From Flavobacterium sandaracinum (GTDB lineage: Bacteria; Bacteroidota; Bacteroidia; Flavobacteriales; Flavobacteriaceae): 64,000 nt of DNA. The position numbers and the translations under genes are program-made. The notes beneath the pieces were generated by a model. It was given only the letters and a program-made list of their open reading frames with translations. It did no database searches and was not told the DNA's origin. This document shows, in pieces, positions 45,686-54,424 of this stretch. Position 1 is the stretch's first letter. Each line of letters opens with the position of its first letter. The stretch covers positions 1 through 64,000 of the forward strand of contig NZ_SMFN01000017.1 of assembly GCF_004349135.1 (NCBI RefSeq), written 5' to 3'.

Positions 45686-46897
45686 CTACGACAATAAAAA
45701 TTGTTCTAAATCTATTGTATTTATACCCTGGTACGTATTCCCAGAAAAAAAATCAAAGGTAATCACCGTTTTAGAATAATTATCGTTTATGTTTACCAAG
45801 TTTCCAAATTCTCGTTCCAGCGTTTTAGTATCATTAATTGTCAAAGTAACTTGGAAATATTTTTTTTCTCCATCTTTTTCAGCAATAAAATCAATTTCTG
45901 ATAGGTTCAACTTCCCAACAGTCACTTTAAACCCCTTAAACAACAAATGATTAAATACTGCATTTTCTAATATTTTCCCTCTATCTTCTATTCTATAACC
46001 CCAAATACCGTTTCGTATTCCTAAATTTTCAAAATAATATTTATCGCCAATCTCAAAAATCCTTTTACCAATCATATCGTATCGGGCCACTTTATGTACC
46101 AAAAAAGCATTGACCAAGTATTGGATATAAGTCTGCACTTGATTTGGAGCCATATTAACCCGTTGTGATTTCAGGAAATCACTTATCTTTTTCGCAGAAA
46201 AAACACTACCAGTATGACCAGCCAAAAACAAAACCAATTGCTCTAAAAAAGGAACATTTCGCACCGCATATCTATTGATAATATCCCGGTAAACAATAGT
46301 AGCATAAATATTTTTTAAATATTCAAATACGATACCATCTTCTAAAGGCAAATGTTTTAAATACGGAAGACCCCCATATTTTAAATACTTTTCTAAACTA
46401 TCAGGACTCGTTTCTAAAACATGAAAATCTAAAAACTCTGAATACGAAAGGCTATACACGACGATCTCTATGTACCTCCCGCTCAAATGTCCCGCAATAT
46501 CTCCCGACAACAAATTGGCATTACTGCCTGTACAATACAAATCTAAATCTTCGCGAAGCAACAAAGAACGCAAAGCAGCTTCAAAATCTTGAATATCCTG
46601 AATCTCATCTATAAATACATACGTCTTTCCCGTTACCGATTTTTGTTTCATCACATACGCATGCAAATCTTCGGCAGTTTTAATAAAAGAAAAAGCCAAA
46701 TCTTCTTTGTTGATGTACAACAAATGCTTTTCAGGGTCTTCTTGTAGCAATTGCATCAACTGAAAAAGCAAATAACTCTTGCCCACACGGCGCTGTCCTG
46801 TAAAAACCTTTATGATGTTTTGTCCCATAAAAGGCTTCACCCTATCTATGTAGTGTGCTCTATTATGAATATTTTGAGGGATATTGAAAGAAATCAT
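45686..46897 (-). CDS. AAA-type ATPase with DUF4143 C-terminal domain
   Basis: 403 residues. Walker A GQRRVGKS at 34-41, Walker B YVFIDEIQD at 93-101, a sensor-like DLYCTGSNANLLSGDIAGHL followed by SGRYIEI, and a C-terminal domain with SEIDFIAEKDGEKKYFQV of the restriction-endonuclease-like type. This matches the AAA_14/DUF4143 family, whose role is not established. It lies between wzm and wzt on the same strand, where an unrelated gene is unexpected. It has its own upstream triple 40-bp repeats and duplicated flanks, so it looks inserted. Gene length is normal for the family and no frame damage is seen. Confidence 0.85.
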   Translation of the reverse strand: MISFNIPQNIHNRAHYIDRVKPFMGQNIIKVFTGQRRVGKSYLLFQLMQLLQEDPEKHLLYINKEDLAFSFIKTAEDLHAYVMKQKSVTGKTYVFIDEIQDIQDFEAALRSLLLREDLDLYCTGSNANLLSGDIAGHLSGRYIEIVVYSLSYSEFLDFHVLETSPDSLEKYLKYGGLPYLKHLPLEDGIVFEYLKNIYATIVYRDIINRYAVRNVPFLEQLVLFLAGHTGSVFSAKKISDFLKSQRVNMAPNQVQTYIQYLVNAFLVHKVARYDMIGKRIFEIGDKYYFENLGIRNGIWGYRIEDRGKILENAVFNHLLFKGFKVTVGKLNLSEIDFIAEKDGEKKYFQVTLTINDTKTLEREFGNLVNINDNYSKTVITFDFFSGNTYQGINTIDLEQFLLS

Positions 46898-46900
46898 TAC

Positions 46901-47018
46901 CGATACGTTTATACTTTAGTGTAAAAATACATTTTATTATCGACACGCCTATAGCTTTTGATAAAATGATGTATTACTGTCGATACGTTTATACTTTATT
47001 TTTACAAATAAATGCTGC
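46901..47018. repeat. Three 40-bp spaced direct repeats upstream of the ATPase gene
   Basis: CGATACGTTTATACTTTA begins at 46901 and 46981, and a diverged copy CGACACGCCTATAGCTTTT at 46941, giving an exact 40-base period. The array ends three bases before the ATPase ATG. It could be an operator or iteron-like site, or only decayed repeats. Confidence 0.75.
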
Positions 47019-47340
47019 ATTTCTCCTGGTTAACTCAGAAACCCATTAAGATATTGCCAATCCTTAGCCATTAAAAATAGACATAATTGGCTCTGAAATT
47101 TTTATTTTTTGCTTTTCACAAATGCGTCAAAATTAAATTCGTTCACCTTTACATTCAAGATTTGCTATTTTAGCTACGTGATTTACAAAAATTTATCTTT
47201 GTAAATTCTTTCAATCCCTTCTAGCAATTCTATGGAATGTGTCCACGGCTTCGCGTGCTGATTCACAATGTAGTGACAACAGATACTACTTTATTTTTTT
47301 GTTCGCTAGTACCATCTACCATGACAAAAACTTCACATCG
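47019..47340. other. Intergenic region between ATPase gene and wzm 3' end
   Basis: About 320 bases. ATTTACAAA (47181-47189) and TTTGTAAAT (47198-47206) form an inverted repeat with an 8-base loop. A TATCTTTG box lies at 47194-47201 on the plus strand, without a fitting TTG or a gene to drive. Nothing else is recognised. Confidence 0.45.
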
Positions 47341-47375
47341 ACTTCCTCTCCTTTGGAGAGGCCGAGGGAGAATCC
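47341..47375 (+). repeat. Palindromic element (copy 5) after wzm
   Basis: TCCTCTCC-ttt-GGAGAGG then CCGAGGGAG, in plus orientation, directly abuts the wzm stop. It corresponds to the copy at 45322, which is followed by the duplicated wzm tail. Confidence 0.75.
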
Positions 47376-48244
47376 TACACGGTATCTATAAAACTCTTCT
47401 CCGTTTTGTTAAAAATTAATATCCCTACCAAAAGTAAAGTGATTGTCACTACTGCTGTGTACCCCAATCCTAAAACAGAAACTTGCCCTATATTCAATAA
47501 CATATATCGTGTCGTCTCTATAATGTATGCCAATGGGTTGTATTGCACCAACCAGGCATAATTTGGGATTTTCTCTTTGATTAAAGCCAAAGGGTACATT
47601 ACTGCAGACCCGTACATCAGCAACTGTACGCCAAACGTTATTAAATAACTAAAATCTCTATATTTAGTAACCAAAGACGAAATGAACATCCCCAATCCTA
47701 GTCCTAGAACCCCCATTAAAACGATGAGCAAAGGAAAAAAAACAGCCAAAGGATTTAAGCTCACTGCTGCACCTTGCGCATAGTAATACAGGTAAAAAAT
47801 AATAAAAATAAAGAATTGGATACCAAATTTAATCAAATTGGAGATCACTATGGAAATCGGCACAATAATTCGTGGAAAATACACTTTGCCAAAAATTCCG
47901 GCGTTGGCCCCAAACGTATTCGAAGTTCCTGTCAGGCAGGCGGTGAAATAATTCCAAACCGTGATTCCCGCTAAGTTGAATAAAAAAGGAGGAACCGTTC
48001 CTGTGCTGATCCCCGCTAAATTATTAAAAATAATAGTAAAAGTAATCGAAGTAAATAAGGGTTGGATCAGGTACCACAGTGGTCCCAATACCGTTTGTTT
48101 GTATACCGTGACCACATCTCTTTTTACAAAAAGAAGCAGCAAATCCCGGTATTGCCAGACTTCCTTAAGGTTGAGTGAGAAAAATTTATTTTTGGGTGTT
48201 ATTTCAAACAGCCACGTGGTATTGGTTTGTTCTGAATGGTTCAT
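47375..48244 (-). CDS. wzm: Polysaccharide ABC exporter, permease subunit
   Basis: 289 residues with six hydrophobic helices. WQYRDLLLLFVKRDVVTVYK, TVLGPLWYLIQPLFTSITFT, LAGITVWNYFTACLTGTSNT, NAGIFGKVYFPRIIVPISIV and LVQYNPLAYIIETTRYMLLN match the ABC-2 permease family used for O-antigen and capsule export. With Wzt it forms the inner-membrane channel. It is the first gene of the locus in transcription order. The terminal codons are duplicated at 45359-45384. Confidence 0.92.
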   Translation of the reverse strand: MNHSEQTNTTWLFEITPKNKFFSLNLKEVWQYRDLLLLFVKRDVVTVYKQTVLGPLWYLIQPLFTSITFTIIFNNLAGISTGTVPPFLFNLAGITVWNYFTACLTGTSNTFGANAGIFGKVYFPRIIVPISIVISNLIKFGIQFFIFIIFYLYYYAQGAAVSLNPLAVFFPLLIVLMGVLGLGLGMFISSLVTKYRDFSYLITFGVQLLMYGSAVMYPLALIKEKIPNYAWLVQYNPLAYIIETTRYMLLNIGQVSVLGLGYTAVVTITLLLVGILIFNKTEKSFIDTV

Positions 48245-48825
48245 TGGTTCATGCTACTATACTACTGTTCCTTGCCTGCACCTCAACTCAGTCGAGACGA
48301 ATTCCGTTTTGTTGGTTAAAGGCAGTCGTTACGAGGCAAATATATATCATTTGGACCAAGTATCCCATTAAAAACGAAGGGTTAGCGTATTTCTTTTTTG
48401 CCATTTCCTTTTGGGGAGCGGAAAATAGTACAATTGCATTCCACCAACTTGCATAGCGCAAAAAAACAGCTACAACAATACACTCTTGCAGTTGTTTAGG
48501 AGGGAAGCATTGGGCTCGCATTCTAGAAGCGTGCTAGCTAAACCCTTTTCTTTAGTGCTTTGTGAAGTCTAGCACATCGGATAGCAATCCGGGTTTTGTT
48601 GTGTTTTAGTGTGGGATTGAGATCCAATTCTACTTGTGGGAGTGGCTTGGAAAACTGCAAGTTATGGTGCTACGGCGTTTATTCCTAAAAGCGCTACAGT
48701 CAGGATGTCCCTTATACAAGGAGTCAAAACTGTTGCTGCACTGGAAAAACGTCCCTAACTCTTATTAAAAAATACTGTTAAAGCAAATTAGAGGGAAGCG
48801 ATAAAGGGCTTGTGTACATTGCTGC
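48245..48825. other. Intergenic region between susD and wzm
   Basis: About 580 bases with no gene. It includes the possible wzm -7 box, a GTGCTAG/CTAGCAC inverted repeat near 48532-48577 and a CGGAT-agca-ATCCGG stem just after it. These could be a small structured RNA, but nothing matches a known family. Confidence 0.4.
48337..48344 (-). promoter_or_regulatory. Possible -7 box at the head of the wzm transcription unit
   Basis: On the minus strand this reads TATATTTG, 93 bases upstream of the wzm ATG. No TTG at 17-23 bases was found, so the promoter is only partly supported. Confidence 0.35.
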
Positions 48826-48860
48826 AAAAAAAAACCTTCTGTGACGCATCACAGAAGGTT
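48826..48860 (-). terminator. Terminator of the susCD unit
   Basis: AACCTTCTGTGA (48833-48844), loop CGCA, TCACAGAAGGTT (48849-48860) is a perfect 12-base stem. On the minus strand it is followed by a run of nine T residues. It lies 24 bases after the susD stop. Confidence 0.85.
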
Positions 48861-48883
48861 TTCAATAGTATTATAAGTACTAA

Positions 48884-50326
48884 TTAATGTCCAGGATTTT
48901 GAACCGCTAATTTATTATACAACAATTCATTTAATGGTATAGGCCATAAATACTGCGTATCAGTCGTATTCACTGATGGCGCAAGTCCTTTAGCAGGGAA
49001 GTTTTGTTTTAATCTCATGATATCAGGAGAACTAAACCCTTCGCCTAATAACTCAATTCTTCTTTCAATTGCAATTTGGTCCAATAATGCTTGAACATTC
49101 GCAAAAGACGCACTGGTGAAAACTGTAGTAGCATCTGATCTTCCTCGAACTGCATTTAACAATTGGATGGCTCTTGCATCCAAAGAATTTGAACTTCTAG
49201 CTAATGCTTCTGAAAGATTCAAAAGTACTTCTGAGTAGCGAATAACAGGAACAAAATCAGGATCACTTTGACTTTTAGTCCATTTGTGTAACCATGTTTT
49301 ACCTAAAAGCACCACATTAAAATTTCTTCTAGAATCCGAAGTTTTCCAGTCCGTGTTAGCTGTAATACTTGTTGGAGCTAATGAGTATTCACTACCACCA
49401 ACAGATGACGCATTGTAATAATGAACTAAACCATTTTGCGTTCCTTGAAGGTCATTAGGACCATAAGGAAATGAAAACACATTTTCAACAGTAACTGCAG
49501 CTGATGCAAATGCAGCTTGAATAGTAGGCGTCATAGCATTCGGCACACCACTAGTAGCAGTGAAAGGAGCTGAAATTGAAACAATTTTATTCGCTTCTGT
49601 TACCACTTCAGGGTATTTACCCATGCTCAAATACACTCTTGTTTTTAATGCAATAGCGGTATTTCTATGTGCTCTGGTCGTGTTGTTGAAAGCAGTTGTA
49701 TTGGTCAAAGGAAGATTCGCTTCCGCAAAATTTAAATCGTCAATAACTTGCTTGTACACATCGGCTACAGAAGAGCGAACTAAATCATTATTACCACCAC
49801 TAGTTTCAGCAACTAAACGCAAAGGAACTCCAAGCGATGCGCCGTTATCTTGCGTATATGGTTTAGCATACAAGGTCAATAGCGAATAATAAGAAAGCGC
49901 TCTTAGGAATCTTGCTTCGGCAGTAAAAGTAGTTTTTAGTTCAGGCGTTATAGGGGACGTTTCTAAACCTCCTATAACCACATTGCATCTGTTAATGGCT
50001 ATGTAAGCTGCTGACCACAAGTTCTGCACCTCATTAGTACTAGATTGAACACCAAAGTTCCAAGTGAATAAATTGGTAACCCCATTGTTACGCTCATTAT
50101 TGAATTCAGGTCCACGTACGTCTTGGTAATTTAAAAAGCGGCCTCCATAGAAGTTCCCCACTTTAACACCACTGTACATTCCCAGAACCAACTGTCCTAC
50201 TCTTTGAGGTGTAGCAAATGCGGTTGCATCACTAATCCTGGTTTGATTTACTGGATTTAAGGCATCCGTATCACTACAGGAAACAATAACCAGCGCGGCA
50301 ATCAACATTAAATATAAATTTTTCAT
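48884..50326 (-). CDS. SusD/RagB-family outer-membrane glycan-binding lipoprotein
   Basis: 480 residues. The lipoprotein signal ends with LVIVSC (Cys17). LYSLL-type helices are seen in SAAYIAINRCNVVIGGLETS, AEARFLRALSYYSLLTLYAK and ALKTRVYLSMGKYPEVVTEA, the TPR-like pattern of SusD. The C-terminal RYSEVLLNLSEALARSS with AVRGRSD and RRIELLGEGFS is equally characteristic. The protein caps the SusC channel outside the cell and binds an oligosaccharide or other ligand. It is 16 bases after susC, in one operon that ends at a terminator. No nearby degradative enzymes show the ligand. Confidence 0.93.
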   Translation of the reverse strand: MKNLYLMLIAALVIVSCSDTDALNPVNQTRISDATAFATPQRVGQLVLGMYSGVKVGNFYGGRFLNYQDVRGPEFNNERNNGVTNLFTWNFGVQSSTNEVQNLWSAAYIAINRCNVVIGGLETSPITPELKTTFTAEARFLRALSYYSLLTLYAKPYTQDNGASLGVPLRLVAETSGGNNDLVRSSVADVYKQVIDDLNFAEANLPLTNTTAFNNTTRAHRNTAIALKTRVYLSMGKYPEVVTEANKIVSISAPFTATSGVPNAMTPTIQAAFASAAVTVENVFSFPYGPNDLQGTQNGLVHYYNASSVGGSEYSLAPTSITANTDWKTSDSRRNFNVVLLGKTWLHKWTKSQSDPDFVPVIRYSEVLLNLSEALARSSNSLDARAIQLLNAVRGRSDATTVFTSASFANVQALLDQIAIERRIELLGEGFSSPDIMRLKQNFPAKGLAPSVNTTDTQYLWPIPLNELLYNKLAVQNPGH

Positions 50327-50341
50327 ACTTTTTTTTTAAAA

Positions 50342-53300
50342 TTATAAACCTAAGTTAAAACCCATTGAAATTGTTCTAGCCATTGGAGCAGAGTTTCTGT
50401 CTACACTTGGCGAACCATTTGCATTTCCATTACTTGATATTTCTGGATCAAATCCAGAATAGTTAGTAAATGTAAATACATTTTGAGCACTTACATAAAA
50501 TCTAAAACTGGTCAATTTCAATTTATCTAATAGACTTTGTGGCAAACTGTAACCAAATGCAATATTTCTCACTTTCATAAAATCTCCTTTTTCTAAATTA
50601 TCAGAAATCGGCATAGAAGAACCGTTAGAAACATTATCACCAAAAACAATTCTTGGAATTGCCGTTATGTCACCAGGATTTTGCCAGCGCGTTAGCACTT
50701 CAGCAGAATTGTTCCATACTCTTTGATCACGCAAACCTGCTTGAGTTCCATTGTATACATAATTTCCACCAGAGAAATATAGCGAAAAATTCAAACTAAA
50801 TCCTTTGTATGTAAAAGTATTATCCAATCCACCAAAATAAGTTGGCAAAGCTGGTCCCATCACTTTAGCATCTAAAGCTTGATTCGCAGCACGTGTTACC
50901 GTACCGTCACTAACTTTTGTCCATCTAGAAGCGGTAACAGGATTAGAATGATCATACTGAACAGCTGTTCCATCTCCATGGAAAAAAATTCTTCTTCCAT
51001 TAGCTGGATTAACACCACCCGTTTGAACAATATAGAAATTTCCAATAGATTCACCTACTCTAATTATATTAGTGTTTTCTAGTTGAGTTGCCACGATAAT
51101 ATCAGAATTATTAGCATCTAATGACGTAACCACGTTCTTTTGAGTAGTAACGTTAACGCTTGCGTTCCATCTGAAATTGCCTTTGTCTACAATTTTGGCA
51201 TTTAACGTAACTTCATACCCTGTATTTCTCATACTTCCAACATTGGCTAAAATTGAATTTCCAGGAATACCAGCAGAAGCTGATTGTGGTACGCTCAAAA
51301 TTAATCCATCGATATCATTTTTATAATACCCTAACTCTCCTGTAAGGCGGTCGTTAAACAAACCAAAATTTATACCGAAATCCGTTTTGTTACTCGTTTC
51401 CCAAGTTAGGTTCTGATTTCCTGCTCTGTTAAAAAACAAGGAACCACTTGTACCATTTACCCCTGCATCATAAAAACTGCTTGCTGCAAAATCATTAAGT
51501 CCTTGGTTATTACCCACTACTCCATAACTTGCACGCAACCTAAATTGGTTAACAATATCAGAACTAACTATATTTCTAAAGAAATTCTCTTCTGTTAGTG
51601 CCCATCCTAGAGAACCTCCCCAGAAGTTACCCCATTTATTATCAGGAGCAAAAGCTGAAAAACCATCTCTTCTGGCATTAATCGATGCAAAATATTTTTT
51701 GTTATAATCGTAGTTTACACGTCCAAAATAAGATTCTAAATAATTTTCAGTCAGTAAATTACCAGAAGCTACTATTGCGCTAAAATTACCTTGGTACTCG
51801 TTAAAGAAAGGATCAGAAACACCCCTTCTTGAAGCTCCCCAAGATTCTATTTTAGTATATTGTCTCTCTGATCCCAATAGGGCACTTAAATCATGTTTGT
51901 CTGATAGTCTTACATTGTAATCTAAAATATTCTGAATTGACTTTCTAGAGTAGCGGTTCATCGTATTGGTAGCTGATCCAGAGAACTGCTGACCGTCACC
52001 ATTTAAAGGTCCTAAGAAATCAATATTTTCAACCAAAAGGTTATCAATACCGTATAAAGATTTAAAATTAAGCCCTTTAGCCAGTTTAACTCCAATGTAA
52101 AAATTAGAAATAAAATGATCATTTTTAGATAAAAAAGTATTGGTATCCAATATGTACTGTGGATTTACCCATTGCAGCGGTGAAAGGTTGTTTCCTTGAC
52201 CGATTTGAGTAGGAGCTAAATTATAAGTCCCATCATTATTAAAAGGCCCAACGTTTGGCGCTTGAGCAAAAGCCAATCTTGCTGCACCAGAGGAGGCAAA
52301 ATTACTTCCAGCTGTTGACCCTGTACTTAGTCCGTTATTTCTTGAATTGGTATAATTAAAGGTTCCCCCTAAAGTCAACCACTTATTTACTTTTTGATCC
52401 AAAGTAAAACGACCGGTTTGTCTTCTAAAGGAGTTATTTACAAACATCCCTTCTTGCTCTAGTTGTCCTGCAGAAAGAAAGTATTTTGTATTCTCATTTC
52501 CACCAGAAATACTAAGGCTGTGGTTTGTTGCAGCACCTGTTCTGTAGATAATATCGTTCCAATTGGTATCAACCAAGTTACCATTAGCATCGGTCATCGT
52601 ATAAAAACCTCTAGTAGTACCATTTGCTGGTGTACCTGCATTCCTTAACCCTTCATTTTTAATATCCGTAAATTGCTGTGCATTTAATAGTGGTATTAAA
52701 TTAAAAGGACTTGTAAAACTCAACGAAGAATCAAAATTCACAGAAAACTTGCCTGCTTTCCCTTTCTTAGTCGTTATCAAAATTACACCCGCAGCAGCAC
52801 GAGAACCATAAATCGCTGCAGAAGAAGCATCTTTCAATACCTCAATACTTTCAATATCAGCTTGATTAATGTTTGCTAAAGGATTATTAACCGCATTACT
52901 TTGGTTTAAGTTATCTCCGTTCCAAGAAGGAACACCGTCAATCACAATTAAAGGATAGGAACTTAAATTAATCGAGTTCACCCCTCTAATTCTAATTACT
53001 GCTTGATTTCCCAAAACACCATTAGGTTGCGATACATTTACACCAGATGCCGCTCCTGAAAGCGCTTGGTCAAAACTTTGAACTGGAATGTCTTTAATTC
53101 GACTCCCATCAATTTTGGCAATAGCACCGTTGACGTCTCTTCTCTTTTGAGTACCATAACCAACAACTACTACTTCTTCCAGTACACTGCCATCTTGTAA
53201 TTTAAAATTAACCGTATTAGACGTTCCAACTTTAACCGCAACGTCTTGCATTCCTACAAAAGAAGCCACTAATACATCACCCACTTTTGCTTTAATGGAG

Positions 53301-53479
53301 TACTTTCCATCAAAATCAGTCTGAACTCCGTTTTTACTCCCTTTAACAACTACGTTGGCTCCTGGAATTGGCCCAGAGGCATCTGAAACAACTCCCGAAA
53401 CAGTGGTCTCTTGTGCAAAAGAAAACTGCATAGATATCGCTAATAGTAGCGAAAAAACCCATTTGAATTTTAATCTCAT
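50342..53479 (-). CDS. SusC/RagA-family TonB-linked outer-membrane protein
   Basis: 1045 residues. Signal peptide 1-22, a carboxypeptidase-D-like regulatory domain (TVSGVVSDASGPIPGANVVV, 25-100), a TonB plug starting at EEVVVVGYGTQKRRDVNGAI with GVLGNQAVIRIRGVNSINLS and IEVLKDASSAAIYGSRAAAG, then a long beta-barrel ending in the aromatic-poor ISMGFNLGL. It imports ligands delivered by SusD using TonB energy. No anti-sigma or regulator gene accompanies the pair. Length is normal and no frame damage is visible. Confidence 0.95.
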   Translation of the reverse strand: MRLKFKWVFSLLLAISMQFSFAQETTVSGVVSDASGPIPGANVVVKGSKNGVQTDFDGKYSIKAKVGDVLVASFVGMQDVAVKVGTSNTVNFKLQDGSVLEEVVVVGYGTQKRRDVNGAIAKIDGSRIKDIPVQSFDQALSGAASGVNVSQPNGVLGNQAVIRIRGVNSINLSSYPLIVIDGVPSWNGDNLNQSNAVNNPLANINQADIESIEVLKDASSAAIYGSRAAAGVILITTKKGKAGKFSVNFDSSLSFTSPFNLIPLLNAQQFTDIKNEGLRNAGTPANGTTRGFYTMTDANGNLVDTNWNDIIYRTGAATNHSLSISGGNENTKYFLSAGQLEQEGMFVNNSFRRQTGRFTLDQKVNKWLTLGGTFNYTNSRNNGLSTGSTAGSNFASSGAARLAFAQAPNVGPFNNDGTYNLAPTQIGQGNNLSPLQWVNPQYILDTNTFLSKNDHFISNFYIGVKLAKGLNFKSLYGIDNLLVENIDFLGPLNGDGQQFSGSATNTMNRYSRKSIQNILDYNVRLSDKHDLSALLGSERQYTKIESWGASRRGVSDPFFNEYQGNFSAIVASGNLLTENYLESYFGRVNYDYNKKYFASINARRDGFSAFAPDNKWGNFWGGSLGWALTEENFFRNIVSSDIVNQFRLRASYGVVGNNQGLNDFAASSFYDAGVNGTSGSLFFNRAGNQNLTWETSNKTDFGINFGLFNDRLTGELGYYKNDIDGLILSVPQSASAGIPGNSILANVGSMRNTGYEVTLNAKIVDKGNFRWNASVNVTTQKNVVTSLDANNSDIIVATQLENTNIIRVGESIGNFYIVQTGGVNPANGRRIFFHGDGTAVQYDHSNPVTASRWTKVSDGTVTRAANQALDAKVMGPALPTYFGGLDNTFTYKGFSLNFSLYFSGGNYVYNGTQAGLRDQRVWNNSAEVLTRWQNPGDITAIPRIVFGDNVSNGSSMPISDNLEKGDFMKVRNIAFGYSLPQSLLDKLKLTSFRFYVSAQNVFTFTNYSGFDPEISSNGNANGSPSVDRNSAPMARTISMGFNLGL

Positions 53480-53628
53480 ATTAAATTAGTTAAATTAGTT
53501 AGGGTGCAAAAATGATAATAAATTGTTAAAAAAACTAATATTTTCGAAAATTAACAAATTATTATTCACTAACGTTTTTATTAAAAAAATCATATTACCT
53601 CCTATATATCGAGATTTAACCTGCGCCT

Positions 53629-53662
53629 TTTGCTACTAATTCATCATAAATGGCTATTTTTG
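53629..53662 (+). promoter_or_regulatory. Promoter of rnhB
   Basis: TTTG at 53629-53632 and TATTTTTG at 53655-53662, 22 bases apart, fit the Bacteroidota consensus. The start would be near 53669, leaving a leader of about ten bases before the ATG at 53679. Confidence 0.6.
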
Positions 53663-53678
53663 TCAAAATTATTTTTTA

Positions 53679-54335
53679 ATGCTACTCCCTTTTTTTTTAA
53701 CACCAAATTTAGAAACTGGCACCGATGAAGCCGGTCGGGGTTGCCTGGCTGGCCCTGTTACAGCCGCCGCCGTTATCTTGCCTTCTGCTTTTGAAAATCA
53801 CCTGTTAAACGACAGTAAAAAACTATCCGAAAAAGTTAGAGAAAAATTACGCCCCATTATTGAGCAACAAAGTATTTCGTATGCGGTAATACACCTCGAA
53901 CCGTTGGAAATAGACCAAATCAATATTTTGAATGCGTCTATAAAAGCAATGCAACAGTCCATTTTGAAGCTGGACCCAAAACCCAATTATATTATTGTGG
54001 ATGGCAACAGTTCGATTGCCTTAACTCCATCCCTTTTTACAGGCGAAGTCCTAGTCAAAAATACGGTGAAACGATTTTCTGAAAAGGATTGCAATACATT
54101 TAACGACATTCCTTTTAGCTGCATTGTTAAAGGAGACTCTAAATTTATGAGTATTGCCGCAGCTTCTGTTTTAGCAAAAACGTACCGCGATGAATATATG
54201 AATCGGATTCATGAGGAATTCCCCATGTACAATTGGAAACAGAATAAAGGCTATCCTACCAAAGAACATCGGGAAGCGATTAAGAAATATGGCGTCACAA
54301 AATACCATCGGTTGTCGTTTCGGTTGACTCTGTAA
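53679..54335 (+). CDS. rnhB: Ribonuclease HII
   Basis: 218 residues. [11 protein letters not shown] with catalytic Asp16 and Glu17, IIVDGNSS further on for the third acidic residue, and [20 protein letters not shown] with RDEYM are the RNase HII motifs. It cleaves RNA-DNA hybrids, removing misincorporated ribonucleotides. A housekeeping gene with its own promoter, it marks the end of the polysaccharide and SusCD part of the window on this side. Confidence 0.93.
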   Translation: MLLPFFLTPNLETGTDEAGRGCLAGPVTAAAVILPSAFENHLLNDSKKLSEKVREKLRPIIEQQSISYAVIHLEPLEIDQINILNASIKAMQQSILKLDPKPNYIIVDGNSSIALTPSLFTGEVLVKNTVKRFSEKDCNTFNDIPFSCIVKGDSKFMSIAAASVLAKTYRDEYMNRIHEEFPMYNWKQNKGYPTKEHREAIKKYGVTKYHRLSFRLTL

Positions 54336-54424
54336 CTTTCATAAGGGCAATTTACACATTACAGATCCGAAAGGAATTGATTTGGTTTAGTCCACTACTG
54401 TTCTATGTGGTCGAAATTGATTTT

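Noticed and set aside
45580..45762. 60-codon plus-strand frame overlapping the ATPase 3' end
   Set aside because: AT-rich, no family pattern, antisense to a solid gene.
45686..46897. DUF4143 ATPase as part of a defence system
   Set aside because: No nuclease, toxin, methylase or other defence gene accompanies it. Insertion into an export operon explains the context better.
47194..47201. TATCTTTG box on the plus strand
   Set aside because: A good -7 match, but without a TTG partner and with no plus-strand gene downstream. It is part of an inverted repeat.
48532..48600. Stems between susD and wzm as a possible tRNA or riboswitch
   Set aside because: No cloverleaf, T-loop sequence or known aptamer core could be fitted.
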